Notes: generated from the sequence alone by a model not told the origin. A stretch of 64,000 nucleotides of DNA from Bubalus kerabau (GCF_029407905.1 NC_073645.1:51711001-51775000); one strand, 5' to 3'. Numbered from the stretch's first letter, positions 10,030-20,887 are shown. Numbers and translations: made by a program.

Positions 10030-10228
10030 GCCTTCCCTGGCGACTCAGTGGTGAAGAATCCGCATGGAATTCAGGACACGCAGGTCGGACCCCTGGGTCA
10101 GGAAGATCCCCTGGAGAAGGAAACGGCAACCCTCTCCAGTACTCTTGCCTGGAGAATTCCATGGACAGGGAGCCTGGTGGGCTACAGTCATGGGTCACAT
10201 GGTCAGACACGCCTGAGCAACTAAATGA
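10030..10228 (+). mobile_element. Bov-tA SINE
   Basis: Sense copy: 'gccttccctggcgactcagt' head, 'ggaagatcccctggagaagg', 'cttgcctggagaattccatg' and 'gtcagacacgcctgagcaac' tail. Diverged at the head. No clear target-site duplication. Confidence 0.88.
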
Positions 10229-10984
10229 CAAGGGTCGTCTGACAGGTCTGTGTGTCCAGGCCTCTCGGCCCCTGGTGACACGGGCGCCTCCCTTCCCGGG
10301 GGCATGCAGAGGACCTTCCAGGAGCTTTGTCTCCCGATTCCAGCAGAGGACAGAGGGTCAGTGTCTTCCCTGCCCTGGGTCTCTGTGCTCCGAAGCGGCA
10401 TGCTGTGGGGCGGCGAGCCCTGCTTCCCTTCAGTCTGGAAGTGCTGTCGTGTGCCAGAATGAATTGGGTCATTTTTCGGTGGCAGGGTCACTGACTTCAA
10501 TTTTCTTCTGTGTTTTATCAATTTTCTTTTGTGTTTTAAATTTTTCTATAATAAAAGTGCAGATTTAAAAATTGTGATACAAAAACAGCCCCAAGTAGTT
10601 GGGCCAGTCCCTTTTGCTCTGGCAAATGTGATGATGGGGGAGGGTAGTGGTGTTGGGGAGCCACGCTGGTGCTGATGAAGGGAGGGGCCAGAGACGGTGG
10701 CTGGAATGAGTGTCCTGTGACCATGACCGCCCCCCGCCATACTCACAGTGGGAAGAGGGGAGACCCTCTCGCTGGACCGGCGTGGCTGCACCTGCTGCTG
10801 AGCCTCCTTTGCATGCTGATGTCCAGTGCCACCCCTTCTCCTGGGGGGCTTTGGGGATCCTCCCAAGCCCCCCACTGTGGAGCTCTCCCTTTCACTGCTC
10901 CCTCTGAATCTGCATCTTCTCTCTGGCTCACGTTGTCTCCTTTCCTCTTCCTCCTCTTGTCTTGTCCCCCCACCTCCGTTTTCT
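10229..10984. other. Unassigned sequence with a short 22-bp direct repeat
   Basis: No gene recognised. At 10499-10541 a 22-bp motif (AATTTTCTTCTGTGTTTTAT-like) is present twice in tandem. The C-rich segment 10850-10985 precedes an L1. Confidence 0.35.
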
Positions 10985-11166
10985 TTCTTTGTTAACAACT
11001 GTAAAATATGTATAACATAAAATTTAACCATTTGAAAATTTTGACCATTCTTAATTGTACCATTCAGTGGCATTAAGTACATTCACATTATTGTGAAGCC
11101 GTCACCACCATCATCTCCAGATCACTTTCTGTCAGACACTTTGCCCCCATTAAACACAGCTCTCCG
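10985..11166 (-). mobile_element. Ancient L1 fragment (left of BovB)
   Basis: Antisense L1-type 3' sequence: 'gtaccattcagtggcattaa', 'gtacattcacattattgtga', 'cgtcaccaccatcatctcca' and 'cattaaacaca'. It continues at 11579 after a BovB insertion. Confidence 0.75.
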
Positions 11167-11578
11167 TAACCTAGATAGCATATTAAAAAGCAGAGACATC
11201 ACTTTGCCAACAAAGGTGGATATAGTCAAATCTATGGTTTTTCCAGTAGTTATGTACAGATGTGAGAGTTGGACCATAAAGATGGCTGAGTGATGAAGAA
11301 TTGATGCATTTGAACTATGGTGCTGGAGAAGACTCTTGCGAGTGCCTTGGACAGCAAGGAGATCAAACCAGTCAATCCTAAAGGAAATCAACCCTGAATA
11401 TTCATTGGAAGGACTGAAACTGAAGGGGGCGGCAGAGGATGAGATGGTTGGGTGGCATCACCAACTCAATTGACATGAGTTTGATCAAACTCCAGGAGAT
11501 GGTGTAGGAAAGGGAAGCCTGGTGTCCTGCAGTCCATGGGGCCGCAAAGAGTCCGACACGACTGAGCGACTGAACAAC
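11167..11578 (+). mobile_element. BovB 3' end with internal deletion
   Basis: Sense BovB from 'ctagatagcatattaaaaag' to the tail 'gactgagcgactgaac' plus a (CAA)n-like end. Compared with the sister copy at 26047-26447, about 85 bp are missing between CTGAAG and GGGG (near 11424), with a short GAAG overlap at the join. The coding frame is also broken by a TGA soon after CESWTIKMAE. Confidence 0.88.
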
Positions 11579-11795
11579 AACAACCCATCCCCCTATTCCC
11601 CACCCACCATCCACCTTGTGTCTCTGTAAGTCTGCCTCTTCTATGCACCTCAAATAAGTGGAATCACAGTATTTGTCCTTTTGTGACTGGGTTATTTCAC
11701 TGAGTATAATGTCCTCAAGGTTCTTCCCTGTTGTAGCAGGTGCTAGAATATCATTGATTTTTAAGACGCAATAATATCTTAGGTTGACTGCTTGA
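11579..11795 (-). mobile_element. Ancient L1 fragment (right of BovB)
   Basis: Continuation of 10985-11166: 'ttctatgcacctcaaataag', 'ggaatcacagtatttgtcct', 'gactgggttatttcactgag' and 'gtcctcaaggttcttccctg'. The order of motifs across the BovB shows one L1 cut by insertion. Confidence 0.75.
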
Positions 11796-13009
11796 CACAT
11801 GATCCGTGAGCCACTTTGGGGAGCTCACATTGATTTGCATCCTTAAGGATGTGCTTGCAGAGGACAGGTGTGTCAGGCCAAGTTTGAAGGGGATGCAGAG
11901 AATAAACTGCATCCTGTTGATGAAGGGAGCCCAACCTGGAGGGGTGGGTGTCTATTGGAAACGCTCTCAGCTTCTGGCCCCGCTGGCCTGGGCCCTGGAG
12001 GATTGTCAGTGGCCCTTGAGCATCCAGTGAGCTGGCTGTGAGTGGCCTCCATGTGTGGTTAGTGAAGAGCTGACCACGTGCTGGACACAGTGACTTCTGC
12101 GATGGTTGGGATTGGTGAGCATCACGGGCTCAAGGGGCTGGTTTAGGGTCTTTGAGAACTGGTCTGGTGGACCAGGGCCATGGGCGGAGTGGATGAATGG
12201 GCCAATGAGGGCTTTGAATTTGGATACCTTCCTGTAGCAGGCCTGCCAGCGGCTCTGTCATCCATCACCTCGGCAGAGAACTTTCCGAAGCAAATATCCA
12301 TCTTCAAGAAGAGCAACTCTGGGCTCCCTGACAGCATGTAACCAGGGAGACATTTGTTCAGGGCTTAGAAAGTATTCATGCCATAAACTTCCTGCAAAAT
12401 CAGGGGCTGTTACAGACTTATCACAAGGTGTATCTTTTTAATAATGTGATGATGTTCAGTGATTCTCTGACTTGGCTGCCGGCCCTCGTCCTTGGTGCCT
12501 GCCTGCTTAGGGGGTGGGGTGTCCTGACAGCCGGAGCTCAGCACAGGGCTTCCCGCCCGCAGCTCAGGGCGGCCAACGCCCACGCCAACAAGAGGTGCAT
12601 TTTGGCAAAACCCGGACCTTTGGCCAGTGATAACAGAGGAAGCAACACACATTTCCACCAAAGAGAAGGAGAAGGGGACGTCTGCTTAGGTTTCATTTCA
12701 TGAGTCGTCGGAGATGCTGAAACAGGGAAGAAGGTAATGGGCCGGGTCAGGGACGTGGTGTCCAGGCTTCCACTTCACCTGTGGGCATTGGGGGTCTGCG
12801 GGAAGGCCGGCACCTCTCACGTGATCAGAAGCGAGTCCGTAGCAGCAAGGCTGTCCTGGCTGTCTTCCAAGTCACAGGTACCGTCGATGTGCACTGTTTA
12901 GTAGCCTTGACTTCAGAGTGCTTGAGGTGCACGAGCGTCTCATGTGCGTTTGTGGGTGTGCATGTATATTTATATGTGTGTGTGTTTGCATGTGTGTTAA
13001 GTTGAACAA
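11796..13009. other. Unassigned sequence
   Basis: No repeat family or gene recognised. A weak TG-rich patch lies at 12952-13000. Confidence 0.3.
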
Positions 13010-13018
13010 ACATTCAAC

Positions 13019-13224
13019 AATTGAAAAGTGAAAGTGTTAGTCGCTCAGTCATTTTTCAACGCTATGGACTGTAGCCCGCCAGGCTCCTCTGTCTGTGGAA
13101 TTCTCCAGGCGAGAATACTGGAGTGGGTAGCCTTTTCCTCCTCCAGGGGATCTTCCCGACCTAGGGATTGAACCCGGGTCTCCCGCATTGCACTCTTTAC
13201 TGTCTGAGCCACCAGGGAAGCCTG
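13019..13224 (-). mobile_element. Bov-tA SINE with target-site duplication
   Basis: Antisense copy with 'gtgttagtcgctcagtca', 'cttcccgacctagggattga' and 'gagccaccagggaagcc'. 9-bp direct repeats ACATTCAAC flank it (13010-13018 and 13225-13233). About 10 bp of the body are missing near 13052. Confidence 0.9.
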
Positions 13225-13233
13225 ACATTCAAC

Positions 13234-14559
13234 TATGTTGACCTGCAGAAGCTGCAGTTTCCTATGGTTCAATCTAATGTCTCTTTGCGAATGTGTGTAT
13301 TTTATATCACATTTCAGAAACATTTGTTTTTCTGACTATGATAAAAGCTGTTATGAGAGTCTGGAAGGCAAAGAAAGGTTAAAGGAGCAAATGAAGGTTG
13401 CCAGCCCCCAGCAGCTTGTGCTGTTGCCTCTCACCTTCTCATGTGTGTTTGTCCTCTTACTCGTGTGAGATCGTGGGGGTATCCTCCTCTGGCTACAGCT
13501 TTTAATTCCCGGGCGGCCCATGGTTCTCCGTGCTCCCGCAGTGGTAGTTCTCCACCGTCTTTCGCGTCCCCTCCTCTCTCTGCCCTCTTGGAGCCTCTGG
13601 AGGCGGCCTCTCCTGGGTCTTCTTCCCCTATTGGCTGGTTTTCACTCTGGCTCAGCCAATGAGAGGCCAGCAGGAGAGAGGAGGGCGGGGGCAGAGAGTG
13701 GTCCAGTGTTTCTTGCGGTTGCTTCTTTGGGTGCCGGTTCCCTGGCAGCGTCTCCCCGGAGCAGCCTGCCCTCCTCACGCCTGGATGTCACCTGGCCCCT
13801 CCTCTCGGGTAATGAGCGTGCTGAGTGGTGGCCATGGCCCTCCTCTGGGTGCCTCGCCATTCTCTATTTGACCCTGTAACTAGTAGTTACATCAGAGACT
13901 CTTCATTTGGACCTTGTGGGGTGAATTCTCTCTCCTGGTTGACACGGCCCTGTTTCAGATGCTAACCCATCCGGACGTCACCACCACCCAGGGTCACAGC
14001 GTCGTGGAACTTCTCCTGCTTGTACTCTGTCCCTGCGTCGTTCACACCTGCCGAGGCCCTTGGTTCAAGGAGAGGTTGTGTCAGCATGATTTGACCTGCA
14101 GGTGCGCTGTTCTGGCTGAAACCCCAAACCGCAGCAGAGACCTGGAAGAGTTTGCGTGGACTGTTGACCTCTGAGAGGCGGTGATGCTTGGCAGCTGACA
14201 GCCACATGTCCTGTGGAAGGACTGTGAGCACATCAGGGGCTGGGATGCCCCGCACCCCCAGGGAATGATCCCAGCAGCTCTCCGTGAACCCAGAGCGACC
14301 TGCCTACAATCCCGTATTGATGATCTGGTTTCATAGATGCGGTAACGGATGCTCCTAGAGTTGAAGTGACAGTACTCAAAATGTGATTTGCAGCCAGGCA
14401 ATTTACATTTTATGTCTTTTAAGAAAGTACTCCGGAGTGCCGACTGTATGGTCGGTCGTCCTCGGATCGTTCCCATTCCGCCTGTCCCCGGGTCGCATAT
14501 CCCGTGTGACACAGAGTCCCCGAGGGCCTCCCCGTGTACCTGCCCGAGTGCCTGGTCTG
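13234..14559. other. Unassigned sequence, GC-rich at 13480-13870
   Basis: The GC-rich part has several CpGs and overlapping open frames on both strands, but no recognisable protein domain and no ordered splice sites that I can defend. The rest shows nothing recognisable. Confidence 0.3.
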
Positions 14560-14690
14560 CGCCTTTGCATCCCCCAGATTCGCAGTCCCCAGTGGTGGTG
14601 TCAGGAGGTGGGGCCTTTGGGGGTGATGGGATCAGTGTTCTCGTAAACGCGGCCCTGGGCAGCGGACTTGGTGAGGAGGCCGCCGCCTGC
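14560..14690 (+). mobile_element. MaLR-like LTR fragment
   Basis: Carries the MST/MLT-type phrase 'tggtgtcaggaggtggggcc', then 'tttgggggtgatgggatcag' and 'gttctcgtaaac', in sense order. Partial, with uncertain ends. Confidence 0.45.
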
Positions 14691-15189
14691 AGCCAGAAGG
14701 GGGTCCTCACCCAGACCCGAGTGCAAGGGCTGTGGGTCTCAGACTGCAGCCTCTGGATTGCTCGGAGAGAACTGTCCTTCGTGAGCCGCCCATCTGCGCT
14801 GTTCGCTGATGGTGGCTCCCAGGGGCTGACACCCATCTTCCCTGGGAACCAGGCCTTGGCTAAGCCGTCTGCAAAGGTCCAGAGGACTGGGTTAGTCCAG
14901 TAGGTGTTGAACTTCCCAGTCTTTACTAGTGGGTTTACTTATTTGAATATATATATTTTACAAAGAGTTCCATCTGGTCGCTGACTTGGATTCTGGCAGA
15001 ACCAGAGCCCGTGTGAACACTGCCTAGTGACCAACACAAAATACCTGGAGGAGGAGACAGCAGCTGGAGGCAGAGGGGCTGAGGGATACCCTGTGAATTA
15101 CCTCGTTTGGTGCTCATGAGCCAGAGAAGAAGGAATGGCTCTCGGCAAAACCCACCTTGGAAGGAGTCCAAGGATGCCCACGCTATGTG
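14691..15189. other. Unassigned sequence
   Basis: A few AT repeats at about 14945-14957 (atatatatat) and otherwise no recognised feature. A reverse-strand frame (14081-14836) crosses the LTR fragment and is unlikely to code. Confidence 0.3.
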
Positions 15190-16300
15190 CTTTTTTTTTT
15201 TTTAAATAAAATGTTCATTTTGGAATAGTTTTCTGTTTACAGAAAAGTTACAGAGATGGCACAGAGCATTCCTGCGTGCTCCTCGCCCTGTTTCCTGTGG
15301 AGTCAACACCTTATGCTATGTGGTGTTTTTTTAATCACAACTCAGAAGCGAGCGCTGGCACGCTATGAGTGACTGAACTCCAGGCTTCACTTGGCATTCA
15401 CCTGTTTCCCCACGGGTCCTTTTTCTCTTCCGGAATCCGGTTCAGGACGTAAGGATAACACGCCTCTGGTTGTCGAGTTTCCCTGGGCTCCTCTGGTCTG
15501 GCACGCTTTCTCTTTCTTTACCTCACTTTTAGTCACCTCCCCAGTTCTGAGGACATTGCTCATGTATTTTGTGCTTTTCCATAAGCCACTATGTTTTTTT
15601 GGGATAAACACCACTCACACTAAGCACCCGTCCATCGCTTTGGAGGGTGTGTGCTTTCAACATGGCCTCCCACTGCTGATTTGAGCCTCGATGCGTGTTT
15701 ACAGGTGTGTTTGCCAGGTCCTCCTTGGCTGCCCCCAACCCTGGTCAGGTCATGTTCCCGCCCATCCAGACTCTATTCTGTGGGAGCATGTGAGCTCAGA
15801 AGCAATCTGTCCTTTCTGGAGGGGGAAGTAACCACATAAATTACTTGAACTTATGTAAGGAAGACGTCTGTCTTCTCCCCGTTTATTTATTCAAACGTTT
15901 CTTTACATTGATTGGGACGTGTGCATATTTAGTTTACACTTTTGGTTATAGTTCCATTTTGCACTATTTATTTCATTCCTCAGATTGGTGCAGCTTCGAC
16001 CACCACCTGTTCCAGATGCCGGGTGAAGGTGTCGTGCACTCGGCGCCTTCCGGTCTGGCTTCTCTCACCAGGGTCGGCGCAGTGGGCGTGCAGGTCAATA
16101 GCTTGTCCCTTCCCACCCCTGAGCGGAGTCCATTTGCAGACATGCCTGAATTTCTTCATCCCGCCGTTTATGTGCCAGTTTTTGGAGATTATGAGTCAAG
16201 CTGCTGTAAACACCCTGCAAGGTGTCTGTGCGAAGGTCGGTCCTGGGTTCTCTGGGATAAATGCCCACCAGGCCAGTGCTGGGCTGTGCCTTTTGGGGGT
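15190..16300 (-). mobile_element. Degenerate ancient L1-like sequence
   Basis: Starts with a T11 run and 'aaataaaatgttcattttgg'. It then follows the order of an old antisense L1 segment ('cagaaaagttacagagatgg', 'tcaacaccttatgc', and near 15945 'ttttggttatagttccattt' and 'ctcagattggtgcagcttcg'). Diverged, and boundaries are approximate. Confidence 0.45.
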
Positions 16301-16355
16301 TGAGGCGGCTTCCATGGCAGCTGGAGAAGTTGCAAGGCACAGAAGAGAATGGTGG

Positions 16356-16646
16356 CTGTGTGTGAGTGTGAGTGTGTGTGTGTGTGAGTGTGTGTGTGTG
16401 TGTGAGTGTGTGAGTGTGAGTGTGTCTGTGTGTGTGTGAGTGTGTCTGTGTGTGTGTGTGAGAGTGTGAGTGTGTCTGTGTGTGTGAGTGTGTGTGTGTG
16501 AGAGAGAGTATGAGTGAGTGAGTCTCTCTGTGTGTGAGTGAGTGTGTGAATGTGTGTGTGAGTGTGTGTGAATGTGTGTGTGAGAGTGTGTGTGTGTGTA
16601 TGAGTGTGTGTGTATGAGTGTGTGTGTGTGAGTGCATGTGTGTGGA
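16356..16646 (+). repeat. Long (TG)n/(TGAG)n simple-sequence tract
   Basis: About 290 bp of TG repeats interspersed with TGAG, TCTG and GAGA variants. It produces three long reverse-strand frames made almost only of His-Thr-Ser repeats, which are artefacts of the repeat. Likely unstable in length. Confidence 0.97.
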
Positions 16647-16649
16647 CAC

Positions 16650-17210
16650 TGTCCCACTCAGCCCCCAAGACTGAGGCGAGTGGAGGGCTGTGACAGGTGT
16701 GGGGTCACCCTAGGGCACCCCTGGAGGAGGAGTGGGCAGACCCGGTGTCCTCCTTGGTGGGCATGACCACCCACAGTTCCTGCCGGGGAAACTGAGGCAC
16801 AGAGTCTGGTCACTCACCAGGTCTTGCTCCTGGTGAGGGTGCAGCTGCGGCTGAGCCAGATGGCTTGGTGTGGGGTTCACGCCCTCTCCGGCTCATCCTG
16901 CCACCTCTGGAGGCCTTGGTGCTGGGCCTGGGGCTCTGGAGTTGTCCCAAAGGGAGGGGGAGACGTTTTCATTCCGGGAAGAGCATGACTGTCTTTGCAA
17001 AGGGCTTGGTGGGTGGCTGGACCGATGGGAGGGGGTGCAGGCTTAGGGGCCCGTGCAGGGCGGCCACGGTCGTCCACGTTGGCATCAGGGCCGGGCTGGG
17101 GGGTGGTGGGTGGGTGGTGAATGTGTGTTGGGGGTGAGGAGGGGTCACTATGAATTCCTCCAGGCAAAGACATGTGTCCGTTTCCTAAGATTGCAGGTAT
17201 GAGGAATTGA
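16650..17210. other. Unassigned GC-rich sequence
   Basis: No gene recognised. G-runs at 17094-17150 (GGGG, TGGGTGGGTGG) could form G-quadruplexes. The phrase 'ggggaaactgaggcacagag' at 16785 resembles a MIR/L2 core but is too short to assign. Confidence 0.35.
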
Positions 17211-17416
17211 GGGCTTCCCCGGCAGCTCAGTGGTGAAGAATCCACCTGCAATGCAGGTGACGCAGGTCTAATCCTTGGGTCGGGAAGATCCCCTGGAGAA
17301 GGGAAAGGCAACCCGCTCCAATATTCTTGCCTGGCAAGACAGAGGACCCTGGCAGGCTACAGTCCATAGGGTCGCAAAGAGTCAGACATGACTGAAGCGA
17401 CTTGACACGCATGCGT
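17211..17416 (+). mobile_element. Bov-tA SINE
   Basis: Sense copy: 'ggcttccccggcagctcagt' head to 'gacatgactgaagcgacttg' tail. Imperfect direct repeats GGAATTGAG/AGAGTTGAG flank it (left near 17203, right near 17418). Confidence 0.88.
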
Positions 17417-17437
17417 GAAGAGTTGAGTTGATTTGGT

Positions 17438-17744
17438 GTATCAGTCAGCGTGGCTGCATAACAAAACCAGAGGCTGGGAGGTTTAATGCCACGGTAATGG
17501 ATTTTTCCATGATTCTGGAGGCTGGAAGTTGGAGGTCAAGATGTGGGCAGGCTGGGTCCTCCTGAGGCCTTGCTCCTTGGCTGACAGTGTCCTCCCGTGA
17601 TCCTCCCCGTGTGTCTGCATCCTCATCTCCTCTTATAAGGACTCCAGTCATAACGGATTAGGGCCACCCTAGTGGCCCTGGTTTACCATGACCTCTTTAA
17701 AGACAGTGTGTCCAAATGCAGTCACACTGTGAGGTTCTGGGGAT
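17438..17744 (-). mobile_element. MaLR-like LTR (main part)
   Basis: Reverse-orientation LTR with 'gtatcagtcagcgtggctgc', 'ataacaaaaccagaggctgg', 'gattctggaggctggaagtt', 'ctcctcttataaggactcca' and 'ggattagggccaccctagtg'. The same block order occurs at 40.2, 47.2 and 55.3 kb in this window. A Bov-tA interrupts its end. Confidence 0.55.
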
Positions 17745-17941
17745 GGGTGTTAGTCAGCAAGTCATATCTGACTCTCTGATCCCATGGACTATAGCCCACC
17801 AGGCTCCTCTGTCCATGGAATTCTCTAGGCAAGGATCCTGCAGTGGGGAGCCTTTCCAGTCTCCAGGGGATCTTCCCAACCCAGGGATTGAACCTGGGTC
17901 TCCCGCATTGCAGACGGATTCTTTACTGTCTGAGTCACCAG
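17745..17941 (-). mobile_element. Bov-tA SINE inserted in LTR
   Basis: Antisense copy from 'gtgttagtcagcaagtcata' to 'gtctgagtcaccaggat'. Directly after it the LTR text resumes ('aagggcttcagcgtgaatct'), which dates the SINE as younger than the LTR. Confidence 0.88.
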
Positions 17942-17985
17942 GATAAGGGCTTCAGCGTGAATCTGGGGACGCTGTTTATCCCCTG
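17942..17985 (-). mobile_element. MaLR-like LTR (end piece)
   Basis: Short continuation of 17438-17744: 'gggcttcagcgtgaatctgg' and 'ggacgctg', equivalent to the 'GGGGACA' end of the LTR family. Confidence 0.4.
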
Positions 17986-18539
17986 ACACTTAGGAATGGG
18001 GTTCGAGGAGCCTGTGGGACACATGGTGGAGATGATGGAGTGGAGTCATGGTGGCTGTTCAGGCCTCAAGTTGACGACAGAGGTGGGCTGGCGACTTGGG
18101 AGTGGGCGGGTCACAACGTGACGGACTGGAACCTTCCAGCAGATCCTGGACCACAAGCCCTTCCATCCTCATGGTACGAGGTGACCCTCCCGTCGAGAGG
18201 TGGGCTGGGTTCTCTCTCCTCCACCTTGGGTGGAGCCATGGTCCGATGGAAGTGGCACCCGTGACTTGTGCGGCCGTGTCATCACAGTGGCGCCCTAGCT
18301 CCTGGCTCCCTGGGGGAGGCGCTCCGGGTGCCCCATCATCCTGCGGTGGAGGCAGGGAGGGTGTGCGGGGAGCCGCGCCCTCCAGATGCGTTGCTGAGAG
18401 CCGTCCAGCTCTGCCCTCGAGAGAGGACGATAAATCGGGCTGTTGTCTGGAGCCCCTACATTTGGGGCTGATTTGTTATGCAGCGGTGGTGGCTGGAAGC
18501 ACTGTTTTCTCTCCAGCTTCAAGGAATGAAGTAAGATTT
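17986..18539. other. Unassigned GC-rich sequence
   Basis: No gene or repeat recognised. Overlapping short open frames on both strands have no domain. Confidence 0.3.
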
Positions 18540-19480
18540 ATTGTCCGGTGCTTTTAAGCTTAGTTAGACCGAGACACAAAAGAAATGAAATATGATCACT
18601 TGTGCGTGGTGTGTGCTTTTCACACTTCTGTCACTTTAGGGACAAAGTGCAGCCAACACAGCCCGAGTTTAGAAATGGCAGAGTTTTAAAAAGCGGTGCT
18701 CATTAATCAAACCTAATGGTCTCTGTGCTTTTATGTGAGTCTCAGAATTCAGTTTTGCTAATTGTCTTCTTTTTAATTTGTGATTCTTCTATGGAAGTTA
18801 GTCAAATAATCTCACCATCTACGGTTGGAATGAGACCCTTTGGTATATAGATTTCTTAAGTATAATTTTTAAAAAAAGCACATGGAAGTTTGATTAAATA
18901 GACTTTTATAGCCTTGGTTTTCTAAACAACAAAAGTTAATTACAGTGGGGTGTTCGCACTTGCACAGAACTCTTCATCCGCAGAATTCTGAGCAGTTTAC
19001 TGAAACTTGAAATGTTAGTCTGGCATTTACTCAGTATGCAAATAACGTATGTAAAATATTCCATCAAGCACTTTAAATAGTCAGCCAAACATATCTTTTT
19101 TATTATTAGATCAGGAAACTCAAATACAGTTACTCTTTATTGGTTTAATTAACATATTGAATATACAATTTGGTGTAAACCTATTCTTTTCTCATCAGAG
19201 CTTGGAACACTGGCAACTGTTTTGTGGGATTTGAAATTCTATTCTTTAAGGTAAATAGCTGTGTTTTCTATTAATGACCTCATTATTTATTTAGATCAGA
19301 CAGGAAGGCAGCCATGGGATGAAAACATTCATTTAAAGGCCGGTGGTGATTTTCTGTTTGTTTGATGCTGAACTAATATTGGCCCTCTAAGAAGTTAATT
19401 TCATTCTTTCTGTTTTGATAGAAACCTCCAAAGCAAATTACCGTGGGCTGCTTCTGTTCTTGAAGGGCGTGATCATACTC
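18540..19480. other. AT-rich, repeat-poor segment
   Basis: About 940 bp with no SINE, LINE or LTR signature and very few CpGs, in a window otherwise crowded with insertions. Stops occur in all frames, so it is not coding. It contains several short homeobox-type TAAT cores and ATTAATCA-like motifs. It may be a conserved non-coding element, but this is an inference from composition only. Confidence 0.35.
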
Positions 19481-20285
19481 TCAAGGTCTTAGCTGTGGAA
19501 ATCCCACACCTGGGCTGCCTGCACTGGGGGAGGGGGAGGTCCGGGGGGCACTCCGTCAAGGGCATTTTGGGTCCTCCAGGGGAATCAGCTCTGGGCAAGG
19601 AAGGGGAAGAGATATGGGGGCAGAGGGCGGGTCCAGGCGTAAAGGAGGCCCCCTCCCCGGCCACAGCTTGTCTGTCTCAGACACCAGCACACGACCTACT
19701 CCCACGGGAGGTTTGTTCTTGGGATCTGGCCAACACTGCCCCCCCAGCTTTTAAAAATGCAGGTTATCCTCGGGAGACTCTGTGCTGGTGTCGTTAACAC
19801 TCCCTGGGCCTGCAGTGGAGAGAAGAGGGCGGCCTAGGAGTCGGCAGTCCTGGAAGGGGCATGTGGACGAGGGGGCAGCGGTACGCGTGCTGGGGCAGAT
19901 CATGCCAGGCTCGCCCAGGGCCAGACGCCCACGGCCGCACCTGCCTCACCTGTCCCCTGGTGGGGTGGGCACACCTGGCTAGGGAGGGTCCGTGATACTC
20001 TGTTCTGACCCAGCCCCAGATCCTTCCCACAGTCTCCCTGAAATCCCACAGCAGATGCCTTCGGGTCCCCGTTGGGGCCAGGTGGGTGAGCGGACACTCC
20101 CCAGCCCTACCCATCCCCGTGTGCTCCACCTGCTGACCCCCCCAACCTCTGGACCCAAGGCGTGCTGGTCCAGGCCACCTGCTCACTTGCTCAGACACAT
20201 CTCCCTTCCAGCTGTGCGCCAAGCTGATAGTCCTGTGAAAACCACTTAAAGGAGACTTTGCCTGGAAGCATAAACCAGTTAGGGG
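19481..20285. other. Unassigned GC-rich sequence
   Basis: Begins with 'tcaaggtcttagctgtgg' (19481-19509), which recurs inside the SINE at 20.4 kb. No gene or repeat family recognised. Confidence 0.35.
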
Positions 20286-20530
20286 TGCCCCAGGGGGTGC
20301 TAGTGGTGAAGAACTCGTCTGCTGATGCAGGAGGCGTAAGGGATGCAGGTTTGATGCCTGGGTCGGAAGAGCCCCTGGAGGAGGGCATGGCAACCCACTC
20401 CAACATTCTTGCCTGGACAGTCCCATGGACAGAGGAGCCTGGAGGATCAAGGTCTTAGCTGTGGAATCCCACACTACAGTCCCTAGGGTCACAGAGTCTG
20501 ACATGACCGAAGTGACTTAGCACGCACACA
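20286..20530 (+). mobile_element. Bov-tA SINE carrying a ~28-bp foreign insert
   Basis: Sense copy ('gctagtggtgaagaactcgt' head, 'cacagagtctgacatgaccg' tail). Between GAGCCTGG and CTACAGTCC, where other copies have only GGG-type linkers, lies an insert at about 20447-20474. The insert reads TCAAGGTCTTAGCTGTGGA followed by ATCCCACAC, nearly identical to host sequence at 19481-19509. Confidence 0.88.
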
Positions 20531-20615
20531 GAAACCAGTCAGGCAGTTAACGCTGCTTTCATTCAAGTGGGGGTACCAAAGAGTGCCGGGCCTTGCCTTT
20601 CCCTCCCTCCCTCCA

Positions 20616-20887
20616 CTGCTGCTGCTGCTGCTAAGTCACTTCAGTCGTGTCCGACTCTGTGCGACCCCATAGATGGCAGCCCACCAGGCTCCCCCGTCCC
20701 TGGGATTCTGCAGGCAAGAACACTGGAGTGGGTTGCCATTTCCTTCTCCAATGCAGGAAAGTGAAAAGTGAAAGTAAAGTTGTTCAGTCGTGTCCGACCC
20801 TTAGCATGGACTGCAGCCCACCAGGCTCCTCCGTCCATGGGATTTTCCAGGCAAGAGTACTGGAGTGGGTTGCCATTGCCTTCTCCA
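20616..20887 (-). mobile_element. Bov-A2 dimeric SINE with target-site duplication
   Basis: Antisense dimer. The head of the + strand is (CTG)n then 'taagtcacttcagtcgtgtc', and a second monomer begins after a 'gaaaagtgaaagt' linker. 11-bp direct repeats CCCTCCCTCCA at 20605-20615 and 20888-20898. Confidence 0.92.

Noticed and set aside
10546..11082. 178-codon reverse frame with Glu/Arg-rich segment
   Set aside because: Starts within an L1 fragment and the charged stretch comes from a CT-rich tract. No family similarity.
14081..14836. 251-codon reverse frame
   Set aside because: Overlaps a MaLR-like LTR fragment, has no recognisable domain and lacks defensible splice or promoter context.
16095..16668. 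Three His-Thr-rich frames of 153-184 codons
   Set aside because: Translation of a TG/TGAG simple repeat. Open in several frames at once.
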